Assembly (NCBI GenBank): GCA_037975125.1
Contig: CM075850.1
Location: 72,707,890-72,771,889 of the forward strand
DNA length: 64,000 bases
Direction: 5' to 3'
From: Latrodectus hesperus
Lineage: Eukaryota > Arthropoda > Arachnida > Araneae > Theridiidae
Made by a program: the position numbers and the translations under genes. Numbering within the stretch: the stretch's first letter is position 1; each line of letters opens with the position of its first letter. The notes below the pieces were generated by a model. The model was not told the DNA's origin. It did not search any database and worked only from the letters and a program-made list of their open reading frames with translations. Shown in pieces: positions 12,901 to 25,543 of the stretch.

Positions 12901-14741
12901 TTAATAATAAAGTCACGGAAAACTTTTTATAGCTTTCTTGAAAAGGCAGAAGAGTTATTTGAAAATAATATTTTCATCTCATTACAATTATTTATTTATT
13001 TTCTATACATAAATTTCAATATTTAATAAACATGTAGGCAATATTAATTAATGTATAAATATTCTTGAAAAACACGAGCAAATGTGTATTGCAGTAAAGA
13101 AATAATTTGTATATCATGTATAAAAGTTATTTCTTTGACTCTATAACATAGGTAGCCAAATAATTGTCCAAGTAAAATAAGAAAAAAGTATATATGTATG
13201 TAATCAGTTTTAGGTGAAACCGTAATATAATGGAGAAAGAACTACTTTCGGAAAATCATAGGTTCGACACCCGATTACAATGACGCAATCAAGCTAAGTA
13301 TGTAGGGAAGTAACTTGAAAATGAAAGTACTTGCTCATGTGTATTGAGTGCATTTCGAAACTATGAAACGTAGGAAAAAGCTTAACTTCTTCGGCTATGA
13401 AAGATGAAATTGAGAGAAAACACTCTAACAATCAACTATATCTTTTTATAAGTAATTCTTTTAAAAATTCACTCCTACACTCAAATGTAAAAATATTGTA
13501 ATTTCTTAATGCACACATGATTTATTTTTTTGAAAAGATCTATGAAGAAATAATTAGAGGCTGTTGCGTCATAAATTTAATGACTTCTATGATGTAAGAA
13601 CACTTTTATCCGATTTTGAAAGTTTATATAGAAATCTAACGTAAATAAACAATGCAATGTTTTCCAATGAATAGAAAGATATTAATTCTCCAAGAGATAC
13701 TCAAAAATATCTAATCATATTATTCATATGAAAGATCAAATCAAAATGACATAAATATTACTTCAAATCTGAATTATATAAATTTATAAACCTTTTAAGT
13801 TGAAATTGAAGTATTATTATTTACTTCAAACTTTGTAAATTTTGAAAATTTCTATTGGTTTTCCAACGTCATGGAATTTGTTAAATAGAGAGTTAAATAG
13901 ATAAACATTTTTCAAATGTTTCTCATTAGTTGGTGTATTTGCATAGCTTGAAAATTTCTGTATGTAATTCAGTAGTAAATACATATTTAAATAATGATTA
14001 TTTTATAAAATATTTCATGAAATAAGAACTGAATGAGGAAATACAAGTCACGTGGGATTTGAATGAAAAAAGCTGCAGTTCTAATTTTTTTACTCTATAT
14101 TTAATACAAAATCATGTAAAGCTATCTGATGGTTAAATAAATCATTTGAAAGCTAAAAAGCATGAAGATTTAGAAATTTATTTCTAAATATTAATTCTGA
14201 AAGGCAATATTTGATGTTACATAATCAGTTGTATTGTATACATTAATCCTAATTCTAAATTATATTGAGTTTACAGTAAAAAAAGAAAAGTTATTTTTTT
14301 ATTATTTGATTCATAAAGAAACAAATTGATATTATATTACGAATTTAGTATTTCCTTAAAATAAATTGCAAGTTTTCTGCTTATGTAACACAAATAAAGT
14401 TCTGTGATAAAATAATTAGAAAAGTTTCTATAAAGAAAATGTTCTGTGATAAACATTTGATAGCCATAAAAATAACTTGATAAAGATTATATAATAATCA
14501 AATTTTAAATTAAACTGCTGAGGAAGAGTCAAGGAATAATGTTTTGACCACAAATCAAATAAAACAATTTTATGTAGAGAACATCTGTATCTAAAGTGAT
14601 CTAATTTCATGAGCTTCAATTGATGATAGATTACCTTCGTAACAGAATATTTATTATGAAAGTAACATGACCATTTTGTTTGTTTTTCGTGAAAACTGAC
14701 CTTTTTAAAATGAAGTGTTGTACTCCATTTAATGTTATTAT

Positions 14742-14746
<5 letters not shown>
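9983..14746. other. AT-rich intergenic DNA
   Basis: Very AT-rich with stops in every frame. The only structured pieces are a short (AAAT)n tract near 12195-12215 and a tRNA-like segment at 13205-13300, listed separately. Confidence 0.5.
13205..13300 (+). repeat. Possible degenerate tRNA-derived repeat (SINE head or tRNA relic)
   Basis: A box B-like ggttcgacacc (about 13260-13272) is preceded at roughly tRNA spacing by a box A-like taatataatgg (about 13223). The segment is less AT-rich than its surroundings and is followed by about 130 bp of similar composition. No second copy was found in the window, so the SINE reading is uncertain. Confidence 0.35.

Positions 14747-14829
<83 letters not shown>
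14747..14829. repeat. (TA)n microsatellite
   Basis: 83 bp of alternating AT, then one C and a further short AT run. Confidence 0.98.
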
Positions 14830-14835
<6 letters not shown>

Positions 14836-17800
14836 TTGTATTTTATTTGATTTTAATATGATTGTATTTATGATTTTGAAACACAAACGTGTTTAATTTA
14901 TTTTAAAAATTATCTTATAATGAAGTTATGAGAGAAATTATAAGAAGACTATTTATTCTAATGTAGTTTCAGTTCTTTGAAGTAAAAACAGTTGTATTCA
15001 TTATATTGCAACTTACGGAATTATTTTGTTTTTTCTACATATTGAAAGAGATATTTAATAATATGAATTTTTCTTTCCGTATCAAGATATTATATAAGGT
15101 AAAAGATGTTATAAACTTCTAAATGTTTAAAAATACATTGAAATACTTCTATGAAAACATACTCACTTTTTTGAAAATAATTTAAATTATCTTTTCAGAT
15201 CTTTTATACTAAATCATTCACTTGAAAAAAATTATATGCCATCAAAATGAGTAAAAAATAGAAACCATTTTCTAATCAGATCACTTTATTTTTAATTCTC
15301 TAAAGGCTAATGAAAAATTCAGAATTCAAGTTACTTTTTCAGACTTATGAGAGTAATAAATTACATTGAATATTTTACATATATTCAACCCCGTGATACA
15401 TTCTTAGCTATTAATCGTAGTTTAGTTTATAGCACAAATGTGTGGAAAATAGTTCTTCTCTCATTCTTACTTTTTTATTGCTATTTATAACAAGTTATTT
15501 TAATTGAATTACATACTTTATATATGGCATTGCATGTTTTTTTGCAATTGTCACTACATTAAATAAGATGAGGAAATTAAAAAATGATAAATTTTTACTA
15601 ATTTGTGGTTATAAATAGCTATAAATTAGTTAAAATTGCACATTTTTCAAAATAAATTTAAACTGCTCTAATGGATATTTTCTGATAAATAAAGTTTTGA
15701 AGAGCAAAATTAAATTTTTTTAAAACCTTTTCATAAAAATCAGTTTGAAGTATTTTAGAAATTGTATTCATTTGTATAAATTTTAAATGTATAAATGAAT
15801 AATGTAATAGTTTTGCCAATATATATAATAAAAATTTTTTTCATAATGTAGACAATATTTTTATATATTTTTTATACTAAATCAATTCCATATTAAAACC
15901 ATGTTAAAACCAATTGTTAATAAGTTCTTTATTAATAACCTAAAACTATTTTAATGCAATTCTCATTGAATCTCCTATCAATAATTTAAAATTGAGTTCT
16001 TAATTTTGTCTCCAAATAAATATTCTATTTATTTTCAAATATTAAGCATCTCCAATACTTTTGCTTTTTTTTACTTGCATAATTTTTCAAACTTTGTTGA
16101 GAATTTAAATAATTAAATAATAATAGTTCTAATTCGCACTGTCATTGTAAATTGATAAACACTCTTCTCTGTTAGAATTTCTGCAAAATTACCACTTTGT
16201 CTAAATTCCTTGGAATCACATTATGTCTCTACTCAAGTAATGTAATAGTAAACTTGCTAATCTCATTATTTGTAAATCAGTTTATGAAGTATATTATCAG
16301 TTTTGGCACAGAATCCTCCAATTTCAAGATTCCAAACTAATTTAAAATTCAAATTATATAAATTCCTTTTAAAAGTATTTTAAATTCAAAAACATTTAAA
16401 TTTCAATTTCCTGGAAATTTTCTTTTAATTGATTTTCATATACTCTTATTTGGATTGTTCAAATTTATTTAAAATTATTCTGCGAATTGCATGAAATTGT
16501 GACAAGTTTAACTGAGTGAACTAAAAGTTTTATCAAGATTTTGTTTTTGCATTTAACAATTACAGGATTAGATAAATTTTTATGTGAGTCTCATACTTTA
16601 ATTCAGAAAATGATCAAAAAATATTCTAAATTCATTAATTATTTTTAATATAAGTACTTATACATTATAATTTTATTAATTCATATCAATTCAATAGTTA
16701 ATAACAAAATCAATCTTACTTAATACAAAAATTTAAAAACCATAGAACATAAATTAGCAATATTAAAATACGTTATTTTTATGTATATAAATTGTTTATT
16801 ATTTTATTTAATTAGATTGTTTTTCTTCAATTTTATAATTTATGAAATTTAATCATCTTTATTTTAATCATTCAGTCTCAGTAAATTTTCACAACCAATT
16901 TTTTAATTTAACCACTCAGTTAAAAACTTTCCAACTTTTGAAAAATCAAATTCATTGTAATTTTTAAAAATATTGCTCACATATGCCAAAACACTTTCAT
17001 CACAAATTTCATAGCCTAATAAGCTATAAATTAAAAGTCAATAATATTTCTCAAATTGAAATAATTATTTATTTTCCTAAAATTGCGTCATAATTTTTTC
17101 ATTTTTATTATTTTAATAATTGTGTAAGAACTTTAATAATTTATAAATAACCATTTACATCAGAAATTACAATTACAATAAAATATGTTCGTTTTTTTCA
17201 AATATAAAATTATCGATTTACATGTGATTGTCCCACTCAAGTAAAGTTATGTCATTCTTATGTTTTTTTTTTTTTTTTTTAACAATTTCTGGTTTGACTA
17301 CCAGCTTTAAAGACGCTTAAAAATAAATTAACTACTTTAAGTATGTTAATTACTGTTTTTATAAATTTTTAGTTTAATAACAATGGATTACCAAGTCACT
17401 AACCTGAATTCTTTACCCGCAAAGGATGTAGGAATTCTAAAAGTATGGTGCATACAAATAATCCCGTCAATCATTCTTGTGAAAAAATATACCGATATAT
17501 TCTGTAATTTAGTGCCGCGAATGTTGCTGATTAAAGACCACACTAGCATTTCATATTTTTTTTATATATTCATAATTTATAACTTAAAAGTTTTTAACTT
17601 CTGATAAAAGATTTGAATATGAATTAAATATAAAGTTTTTATTTTTTTGTTTCAATGGAGACATAAGTTAACTACTTATTTCCTCTTATATTTTGAAACA
17701 AAAAATTTAAATTTGTTGCATTTGGCAACATATTTTTTGACAGAAATGGTCGTCAAGCTAATATGTAAAGTAGTAACTATAATTTAATGGATACTATACT

Positions 17801-20785
17801 TGATGACTTTTTCCTTTAGTAGTTACGTGTCTTAATTTAACATATTTTGGTCTTGAAAAATAATTTGTACTATTTTATGATTAAACTTCAACTAAATTTA
17901 ACAAATAAAGTATTATATCACTGTGTAAAACTCAATTATTCTTATTTAAAATATTTCCATAAATATCCAACAATTAGAAAATGATAAAGCATCGACAAAG
18001 ATGTCATTTTCAAATTAGTGGAATATTTATCAATATCATTCTTTCTAAACATTTAAAATTGAAGTAAATAGAGATCTTTTAAAATGCTTTTCTTCTTAAT
18101 GGAGGTAATTCAGAAACTACTGCTTTTCGGCAATAATTCTTTCATTGCCATAGCAACTGATATTTTTTATGAGAGTTAATGTTCTTAACTTAGTGAAAAC
18201 AGGAAATCCGGAACATTTTCTGTAAAAAATGCGCAAAAAAATTACGACTTTATTATCAAAATAAAGGGGAAAAGTATAAGCTTAAATATTTCCCAAGAGT
18301 AGTATAGTGTTATATATAATTTACCAAATAATATTAATACATTATAATTATTAATTAATTGAACAATAAGTTTTTATTTAATCTTTAATCCCAATGCATT
18401 AATAACTTATGTAATGCATCGAAGGTAATTGTTGTTATAAACCAAGAACTATGTAATTAAATTAATTAATTATTATTAAATTGATTTGATAAGTGTACCA
18501 GTAAGTCTTTAAAAATAAAATATAATCAGAAAATCTTTAAAACGGTTTAAAATCTTCCTCGAAAAACAGTCATTTAAACAAATAATAGAAAATAAATTTG
18601 AATTTATCATTGTCTAAGTTATCACTTAATAAAATTAAAGTTGAAATATCTTTTAATTAATCGATAATAAGTATAATATATCTTTTAAAATATGATAAAT
18701 AATTATATTTAGAATTGCTACATGAATATAACTAATCATTTTAGCACTCATAATTATCTTCCCACTTTTTGGAGTAAAAGTAAAAATAAAGTAATTGCTA
18801 TTTAAAAATAGAGGGAAAAATTGTTCAGCAGAAGACTTATTTAGTAAATAATAAGTATACAACTGTTATTTATGAAATGAATTATGCTGTTTGCTATAAA
18901 GTATAAAAAAAACCTTTTGAAACAAAAAATACATGTACTAGACTATACAATCGCTCATAAAAATGATAAAAAAACATTACACTAACTCTGCACATCATTT
19001 ATTTCTTATACTTTTAAGTACTTCATCAAAATACTTTTAAGAAAAATTAATCTGCAATTTATTTAGACAATGTTTAATTAGAAAAATGTAAGAACCTAAT
19101 GTTAAAATCTATAAATCAAATATGTGATGTGTTTAGTTCAAGATGTCTAATCTGCAATATTTTTTATTTTTTCTGTTTAACTGGGGGTAGAACTGAGTTC
19201 TTCTGAGATAAAAGTGTTAATTTCCTGTTTTCTCAGTGCATATGTGTTCTTTTTCTTTGCACACTCCTAGGTTTTACAGGCATAACTATTTGTGATGGTG
19301 CTTGAGAGTGTCCTTGCTTTATTTATCACTTGTGAAATGTGAACTTCTTTCATTAGCTGCAAAAATAAACCTCCAATAATGTGGCATGTTGCATCCGCTT
19401 TCAGCGGTTTGGATATTCTCTATGCTGTGTCTAGTTTCTTCCTTTTAACTTCTTTTAGAACTCTTATTACAATACATTTTCCAATTAGCTATGGTTAAAG
19501 CTTGTGCAAATATTCTTTATATTTATTTTAACTAAAAAAAGTAAACTAACTTAAATAATAAATAAATTAAATTACAATCTTAATGTTTAATAAGGAAATA
19601 AATTGGATTATATTTAGTACAAATTTAAAAGTTTAACACAAAAACGGAGAGAGAATATGAAACAGATATCTGTATTCACTTTAAAAATATTATAGTTAAT
19701 TTTCAAAACGTGACCAATTGAGTATTAAAAAAATTGTACATTCTTATCACAATCCTGCATGCTAAATTGGGGGGGAGGGGAAAGCTCTTTGAAAAAATAC
19801 AAGCACAATTCATTACAAATATTCATTGACAAAAATAGAATTTTTATTATAAAAGTTATAGGTTGTTATCACAGAAAGAAATAAACTATGCTAAATTTTA
19901 GATGTCTCTATTTTACACTTTAATATTATAAAGAAAAAACAAAATCTTTTTAAAAATTCTCTTATTGCTTCATTAATTATAAAAATAAAAAAAACAGTTT
20001 GAAAACCATGCATACATAGTCTTACTGAACTAAAAAAATAGATAAATTGAATCTACTTGAGCTAAAAATTGTAATAAAATATAAAATTCCCAAGTAGGAA
20101 CATAAATTTAATTTTAACTTTTTATATTAAAGCAGATTACTTATCTATCTAATGTAATAGGTGTATTCATTTTACTGAACTAATGATATTCGATAAGATT
20201 TGTTTCCTTGGTGGACGCATTATTAAAATATTTAAAATACGAAAATTATACGTTATGTAAAATCTAAATTTTGAAGTATACATAAATTTATTAATTAAAC
20301 TTCAAGTCACACTCTTGTAAAAGAAGCACAAACTCATCATAAAATTTGATTCACTGGTAAATAATTGCACAAATAAGAGCTAAAATATCTGAAAACTTTT
20401 AATTTTTTAATAAATTTAAATATCCTAAATGTATTGCAAAATTTCTCTAACTTTTTTAATATAACCCTTGAAGTAATATCAAATATTAAAGCACTAAAAC
20501 CAGTATTTATTTTACTCTATAAGACTTTTTCTATTTCCTTCATTATTTAATATTAGTCTATTGAAATGCTTATCCAAAGCATAAATAAATACAGTCATTA
20601 AACATTTCAAATATTTTCGTAACCAGTAAAATTAAACAAATTTTTATCTTGAGAAGCATTAAATAAATATGTAAAGCAATAATTTGCACAAGAAAGACAT
20701 AAATATCTAAGTTTACATATACTAATCTATTTTTAACTCAATTAACAATGGAGAATTATGGAAATTGGCACTAAGCTTTATATCA

Positions 20786-20790
<5 letters not shown>
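14830..20790. other. AT-rich intergenic DNA, no gene recognised
   Basis: About 6 kb of AT-rich sequence. It contains a poly(T) run near 17266-17280 and a less AT-rich island at about 19170-19460 that matches nothing I know. The small frames at 17383-17604 and 18653-18862 have no recognisable motif and look like chance. Confidence 0.5.

Positions 20791-20845
<55 letters not shown>
20791..20845. repeat. (TA)n microsatellite, left half, split by E3
   Basis: 55 bp of alternating AT running directly into the first base of E3. The right half is at 27779-27831. Before insertion this was one array of roughly 105 bp. Confidence 0.97.
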
Positions 20846-20848
<3 letters not shown>

Positions 20849-21120
20849 GGTGATTATAAAAAAACTTTGCCAACATCTGCACTTCTAGCGTCCATTCTAT
20901 TTAATCGATCAAGATGATACTTCAAATATAGTTCTTTTGAGATATGCGCTCGAGATTCTGTGAATGGCAACACAGTGGCCCTCGCGGTTACAGTTATAGT
21001 GACAGAAACTCGAAATTTTCGAATGGCAACGCCTACTTTTTACCATCGCAAAATGTTCAGTACATGCGAAAACCCTAAATAGCGTTGAAACGGTACCGAT
21101 ATGTCCGAAAACCGACGTAT
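20846..21120 (+). repeat. E3 TIR, left
   Basis: About 275 bp, inverted match of 27504-27778 and close match of the E2 TIRs. Confidence 0.92.
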
Positions 21121-21229
21121 TATACACATACAAACAGTTCTTCAAGGCGCACGGAGGAATAATGCATACGACAGAGACAAGACACTGCTCAATGATGAGA
21201 ACACATAGAGAAAAAAATCTTTATTAATT

Positions 21230-22309
21230 TCAAACATTTTCCACATGAGTGCCATCACAGGCAATTACGCATTGCATGCGGGAGACGGTGGACAATGTTG
21301 CTGCACGCAACATGGCACGAGGGATGTTTCCAATCTCACGCCGTATAGAATCCTTTAAGTCCGACAATGTTTGAGGATTGCACAGATAAACTCTGGATAT
21401 GAGATAGCCCCAAAACCAGAAATCCATAGGCGTCAGATCTGGGGATCGCGCAGGCCAGGGAAAAGGATAATAGCGTGAGATGATGCGATCACCAAAATGC
21501 TGATCCAGGAGCCTTTTAACTGATATCGCTATATGTGGAGGTGCGCCATCTTGCATCCAAACAATGTCATTGAGTGCATTCAGCCGACGCAACTCCGGTA
21601 AGACATAATTTTTCAGCATGGCTGCATACCGAGGGCCCGTTACAGAACATGTTGCAGGGCCAGTCGGGGTCGTTTCCTCAAAGAAGAACGGGCTCAGAAC
21701 AAATGTAGCTGTAATGCCGCACCACGCAGTCACTTTGGCGTCAAATAATGGTACTGGCGCCACAGCATGAGGATTCGTCTCTCCCCAGTGCACACAATTC
21801 TTTGTGTTAATGCTGCCATTTAAGGTGAAATGCGCCTCGTCCGTCCATAGTATGCGAAGTGGCCAGTCGTTATCCGCATCATATCGTAACAAAAATGTAT
21901 TTGCGAAGTCCAGACGTTGTTGTGGGTCACCCGGCTCCAACATCTGGACACGCTGGAACCGATAGGGAAACATGTGAAGTACCGAGCGCAAGAGCTTGCG
22001 GACCGTTGAGTTCGGAATATCCAACATGCGCGCTATGCCTCTTGCGGTTTCTGTGTGTCCTGCAGTCACTGTATGGTGCACTTCCATGACAACGTCCTCA
22101 GAAACAGTTGGCCGTCCGGAGAGCTGTTTGTCACAGGTGCAGCCTGTATCTTCGAATTTCCGCACTAAATCACGCAGAGCTTGCAGAGTACATGGGCCGC
22201 GTCGTTGTCGATGATTGCGGCGATACACACGCAAGGCTTCCGCAGCGTTCATCCCATTTTGGTAATAGAGTTTGATCAATTCACCGCGAACTTTCCTAGG
22301 AAGACTCAT
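21230..22309 (-). CDS. E3 DD41D transposase, uninterrupted frame
   Basis: A 359-residue protein. I take the ATG at 22309 (MSLPRKVRGELIKLYY), the start shared with E2; the open frame upstream of it runs only into the tail of the inserted Jockey element. Residues about 1-65 form a DUF4817-type helix-turn-helix and about 75-115 a second helix-turn-helix. The DDD catalytic residues are D157 (LWTDEAHF), D254 (MQDGAPPH, codon 21548-21550) and D296 (TPMDFWFW), giving D,D(41)D spacing. It should bind the 275-bp TIRs and catalyse cut-and-paste at TA. Several residues differ from E2 and from the family pattern (G206 to S in FVLGPFFF, K304 to I, R63 to L), so activity is not assured. Its TATA box now lies about 5 kb away beyond the Jockey insert. 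Confidence 0.9.
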   Translation of the reverse strand: MSLPRKVRGELIKLYYQNGMNAAEALRVYRRNHRQRRGPCTLQALRDLVRKFEDTGCTCDKQLSGRPTVSEDVVMEVHHTVTAGHTETARGIARMLDIPNSTVRKLLRSVLHMFPYRFQRVQMLEPGDPQQRLDFANTFLLRYDADNDWPLRILWTDEAHFTLNGSINTKNCVHWGETNPHAVAPVPLFDAKVTAWCGITATFVLSPFFFEETTPTGPATCSVTGPRYAAMLKNYVLPELRRLNALNDIVWMQDGAPPHIAISVKRLLDQHFGDRIISRYYPFPWPARSPDLTPMDFWFWGYLISRVYLCNPQTLSDLKDSIRREIGNIPRAMLRAATLSTVSRMQCVIACDGTHVENV

Positions 22310-22334
22310 ATCGTCGGCATGTGCGAGTTCCCGA

Positions 22335-22345
22335 ATGACGACTTC
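22335..22345 (+). repeat. 11-bp target-site duplication of the Jockey element (3' side)
   Basis: atgacgacttc, repeated at 27336-27346. In the uninterrupted E2 the equivalent site is present once, confirming the junction to the base. Confidence 0.95.
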
Positions 22346-22813
22346 AAGAATCAAGAATCAATTCGTTAAACCAGAGCATTTAGCAGCGAAGCTGCTTTTA
22401 CTCTTTCATCTGTGATAGGTTGTCGTGGAAATTAGAGGAAAAGTGGCGAGTGGGAGGAGTCAAGATAGTAGAAGAAGAGGAGGGGGGAGTCCGGGGAAAG
22501 CGGACGGTCTCTGATTGGCCGAATGAGTTGATCCAGCAGTCGAAAAAGAGAGCTCGAAAAAATAATAATTTTTGCAAATAAAAACAACATTACAGGGGTA
22601 AAGTTACAGAATTTGCAAGTCATGATATAAGTGAGAAATAAAATTGAAAATAGTAAAAATCTGGATTAAATATCTGGGTTAAATAGGAAAAAGTACAAAA
22701 AACATTAGAAAATAAGTGAAACATGAAGTATATACAGAAAATTTACAGTTGAAAAGTAGGAATATAATACTAAAAAGTGGAATAAAATATTTACAAAGTA
22801 TTTACAAAGTGAA
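22346..22813 (-). other. Jockey 3' UTR and terminal heptamer repeat
   Basis: 468 nt after the ORF2 stop. It contains a purine-rich stretch (about 22435-22500 on the plus strand) and ends, in element orientation, with ttgattcttgattctt, two copies of a 7-mer plus a partial one, directly at the target duplication. Confidence 0.8.
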
Positions 22814-25543
22814 TTAGCTGGGATTGGCTTTTGAAAGACTAGACATGATAGCATCGCTGAGATAGTGGGCAGCAATTGGCCTTAATTTGACATCATCACT
22901 TGAGTTTGTACAGTTAAAAATTTCGTTGAAGCTTGCTGTAGAGCAGAATTCAGCTTTATTGAAAAATCTTATATTACATTTAGCAATATGTTGCTCAATA
23001 GTGTCCATTCTAAGATCTTTTCTAATAGAAGAATTTTTAATGTATCTTGGGGCCCCGAGCATGTTTCTAATAGTTTTATTTTGGAAGTTGTTAAATAATT
23101 TCACAGTGGTTTTATTAATCGTACACCAAGCAGGAGAGGCATATGTTAGGATTGGAAGAATCATAGAAGTGTAAAGCAGTTTTTTCATTTTGGTGTTTGT
23201 TTTGCTATAATATCCCATTATAGGTCGTAATTTCCTCAGCATTCCAGTTGCTTTATTGATGACATTTTTAATATGAGGCTTCCAATTTAAGTGCTGGTTG
23301 ATGGTGAGTCCTAAGTAGTAAGCATTTTTAACAATTGGAATTTTATTGCCAAACATGGTGAGATCTGATTTTCTGTTGCATCTTGTGCTGGGTTTTTTGA
23401 TAATAAGTAGATTAGATTTATTTGTGTTGATTTCAATATTCCAGGTGGAGCACCAATCTTCGACATCGTTGATTTTGTTCTGAAGTTTGCGGATAGCAAG
23501 TTCAATAGATTTTGATTTAGTTATGATGCCAGTATCGTCCGCGTAGTAGGCTGTTATGCTATTATAATCAAGTCTATTGACAGGAAAATCCACTGTATAG
23601 AATAAATAAAGTATTGGGCCGAGGATACTGCCTTGTGGGACCCCAGCTTCAATGAATCTTGTAGAAGAAATACTTTGGTTATGTTTAATGTTGAAAGATC
23701 TGTTTTTAAGATAATTTTTAATAAGAAGTATGATATTTTCATTAAATTGAAGATTTTTGATTTTATAAATTAATCCCTCATGCCAAAGTCTGTCAAATGC
23801 TTTGGAGACATCTAGCATAACAAAGGCAGAATTTTCTTTGTTTTTAAGCCCTCTGCTGATAAATTCTATAATGCGTAATAATTGTTTTGTAGTACAGAGT
23901 CCTTTCCGGAAGCCATATTGTTCGTTAGGAAGTTTAGTCATATATTTTTGAAGTCTGTTGTAAATAATTTTTTCGAAGATTTTCCCAAGAGAAGAAAGGA
24001 GACTAATAGGCCGGTAGTTGCAAGGCATTACAAGATCTTTGTTAGGTTTTGGAATCATAATAACAACAGCTTCTTTCCAGATGTGAGGGAAGTAGTTAAG
24101 TTTTAAACAAGAATTAAAGATGATATTAAGTTGAGAGATGATATTTTCAGATGAGGATTTAATCATTTTGTTAGTAATTTTGTAATTGCCTGGAGATTTT
24201 CTTATATTAAGGTGTTTAATGATGGAGCGAATTTCTTCAATGGTTGTGGGTTCGATACCCGGGTCAGTGACATTTTTGCTGTTGATCCTCTTATAGATGT
24301 TATTGATTGTATCTTCAAAGTCAGTGTCTGTGTGGGAGAAGTTAAGTTTGAATTGTCTTTCCATGCTATCCGCAAAGGTTTCAGCTTTTTCCTGGTTGGT
24401 GTACACCAGTCCCCTTTCTCCATGCAGAGGTTTGCAGGTTGGAGTCTTGTTCTTCAGGTTTCTGGCAAGCTTCCAGATAGAGTTGTCATCTGCGTTTAAG
24501 GTTTTAAGTTTGTCTTCCCATTGCTTGTTTTTATGATGACTACATTCATCTCTAATTAGACGATTGAGACTATTTATGGCTGTTTTATAGACTGGGTTGA
24601 GAGTTTTTCTGTACTTTTTTCTTATACGGTTTCTTGTTTGGATGATGTCTCTTATTTCAGATGGGATTTTGTGGAAGTTATTGATGTATTTGATTTCCTC
24701 AGTAGCTTCATTTAATGCTGATGTGAGAGTGAGATTTAGGGATTGGACGGCCATTTCTATGTCAAGTGTATTGTTGATGTTGAGGGGAGTTAATTTTCTA
24801 GTTTGAAGAATGTTGTGGTAGAGATTCCAATTGGTTCTTTTGATGGTCGTGGGAGAATTATTTTTGCAAATATTTAAGGTGGAAATGACTGGAAGTTGGT
24901 CAGAACTTAGATCGTTATAGACATCAGATGCTATGCTAAAGTTGGAGTTAGTTAATATAATGTCCAGGATATCAGGGATTTGGGCTTGGAAAACTGGATA
25001 GTAGGATGGTTCCATGGGAGTGATAATTTTGATGTTATTTTTGTCAAGGATATCCGCTAGATGTTTACCGTTCTTATTAGTTGCTCTACAGCCCCAGTGT
25101 CTGTGTTTGCTGTTAAAATCTCCTAAGGCAATAGTGGTGTAGTTTCCAGAGAAAAGATGTTGACTGTCTTTTTCAGAGAAAGTTCTATCAGGAGGATTAT
25201 ATACTGCTGAGAATTTGATGGTGTGGCGATCAGAGAGTTCAGTTATAACAGAAACTTCTTCGTATCCCTCGTCGTTTTTACTGCTATAGAGAGTTGAAGG
25301 AATGGCTCTTTTGACATAGAGTATCACTCCACCTCCTCTGTAGTGAAGTCTATTAGTTGTGTAGGCTTTGTAATTGCTGATGTTGTATGAGCGACTGCCA
25401 TTAGAGTGAGTTTCCGTAACTGCACATATGTCAATGTCGTTGTTAGTTAGAAAATTTTTAAGTTCATCAAAATTATTTACAAGTCCATTCGCATTCCAGT
25501 TACAAATTTGAAGTAATTCGATTTTGTTGTTGATGTTATACAT
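22814..25543 (-). CDS. Jockey ORF2: AP endonuclease plus reverse transcriptase
   Basis: 909 residues. Residues 1-225 are the apurinic-like endonuclease: N15/N19 in CNWNANG, E44 in AVTETH, GDFN at 141-144. The final catalytic motif is SSDQLPV (residues 213-219) instead of the usual SDH, with Gln216 encoded by CAA at 24898-24896. Residues about 485-760 are the reverse transcriptase: D578 in LDVSKAFD, AGVPQGSILGP at 633-643, and YADD at 667-670. No RNase H follows, as is normal for Jockey. The enzyme nicks target DNA and copies the element RNA at the nick. The start codon overlaps the ORF1 stop by 8 nt (ATGTATAA), suggesting coupled re-initiation. There are no stops or frameshifts. Confidence 0.95.
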   Translation of the reverse strand: MYNINNKIELLQICNWNANGLVNNFDELKNFLTNNDIDICAVTETHSNGSRSYNISNYKAYTTNRLHYRGGGVILYVKRAIPSTLYSSKNDEGYEEVSVITELSDRHTIKFSAVYNPPDRTFSEKDSQHLFSGNYTTIALGDFNSKHRHWGCRATNKNGKHLADILDKNNIKIITPMEPSYYPVFQAQIPDILDIILTNSNFSIASDVYNDLSSDQLPVISTLNICKNNSPTTIKRTNWNLYHNILQTRKLTPLNINNTLDIEMAVQSLNLTLTSALNEATEEIKYINNFHKIPSEIRDIIQTRNRIRKKYRKTLNPVYKTAINSLNRLIRDECSHHKNKQWEDKLKTLNADDNSIWKLARNLKNKTPTCKPLHGERGLVYTNQEKAETFADSMERQFKLNFSHTDTDFEDTINNIYKRINSKNVTDPGIEPTTIEEIRSIIKHLNIRKSPGNYKITNKMIKSSSENIISQLNIIFNSCLKLNYFPHIWKEAVVIMIPKPNKDLVMPCNYRPISLLSSLGKIFEKIIYNRLQKYMTKLPNEQYGFRKGLCTTKQLLRIIEFISRGLKNKENSAFVMLDVSKAFDRLWHEGLIYKIKNLQFNENIILLIKNYLKNRSFNIKHNQSISSTRFIEAGVPQGSILGPILYLFYTVDFPVNRLDYNSITAYYADDTGIITKSKSIELAIRKLQNKINDVEDWCSTWNIEINTNKSNLLIIKKPSTRCNRKSDLTMFGNKIPIVKNAYYLGLTINQHLNWKPHIKNVINKATGMLRKLRPIMGYYSKTNTKMKKLLYTSMILPILTYASPAWCTINKTTVKLFNNFQNKTIRNMLGAPRYIKNSSIRKDLRMDTIEQHIAKCNIRFFNKAEFCSTASFNEIFNCTNSSDDVKLRPIAAHYLSDAIMSSLSKANPS

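Noticed and set aside
22309..22354. Longer transposase start in E3, 15 codons upstream of the chosen ATG
   Set aside because: It begins at a TTG inside the Jockey 3' tail; E2 shows the real start is the ATG of MSLPRK.
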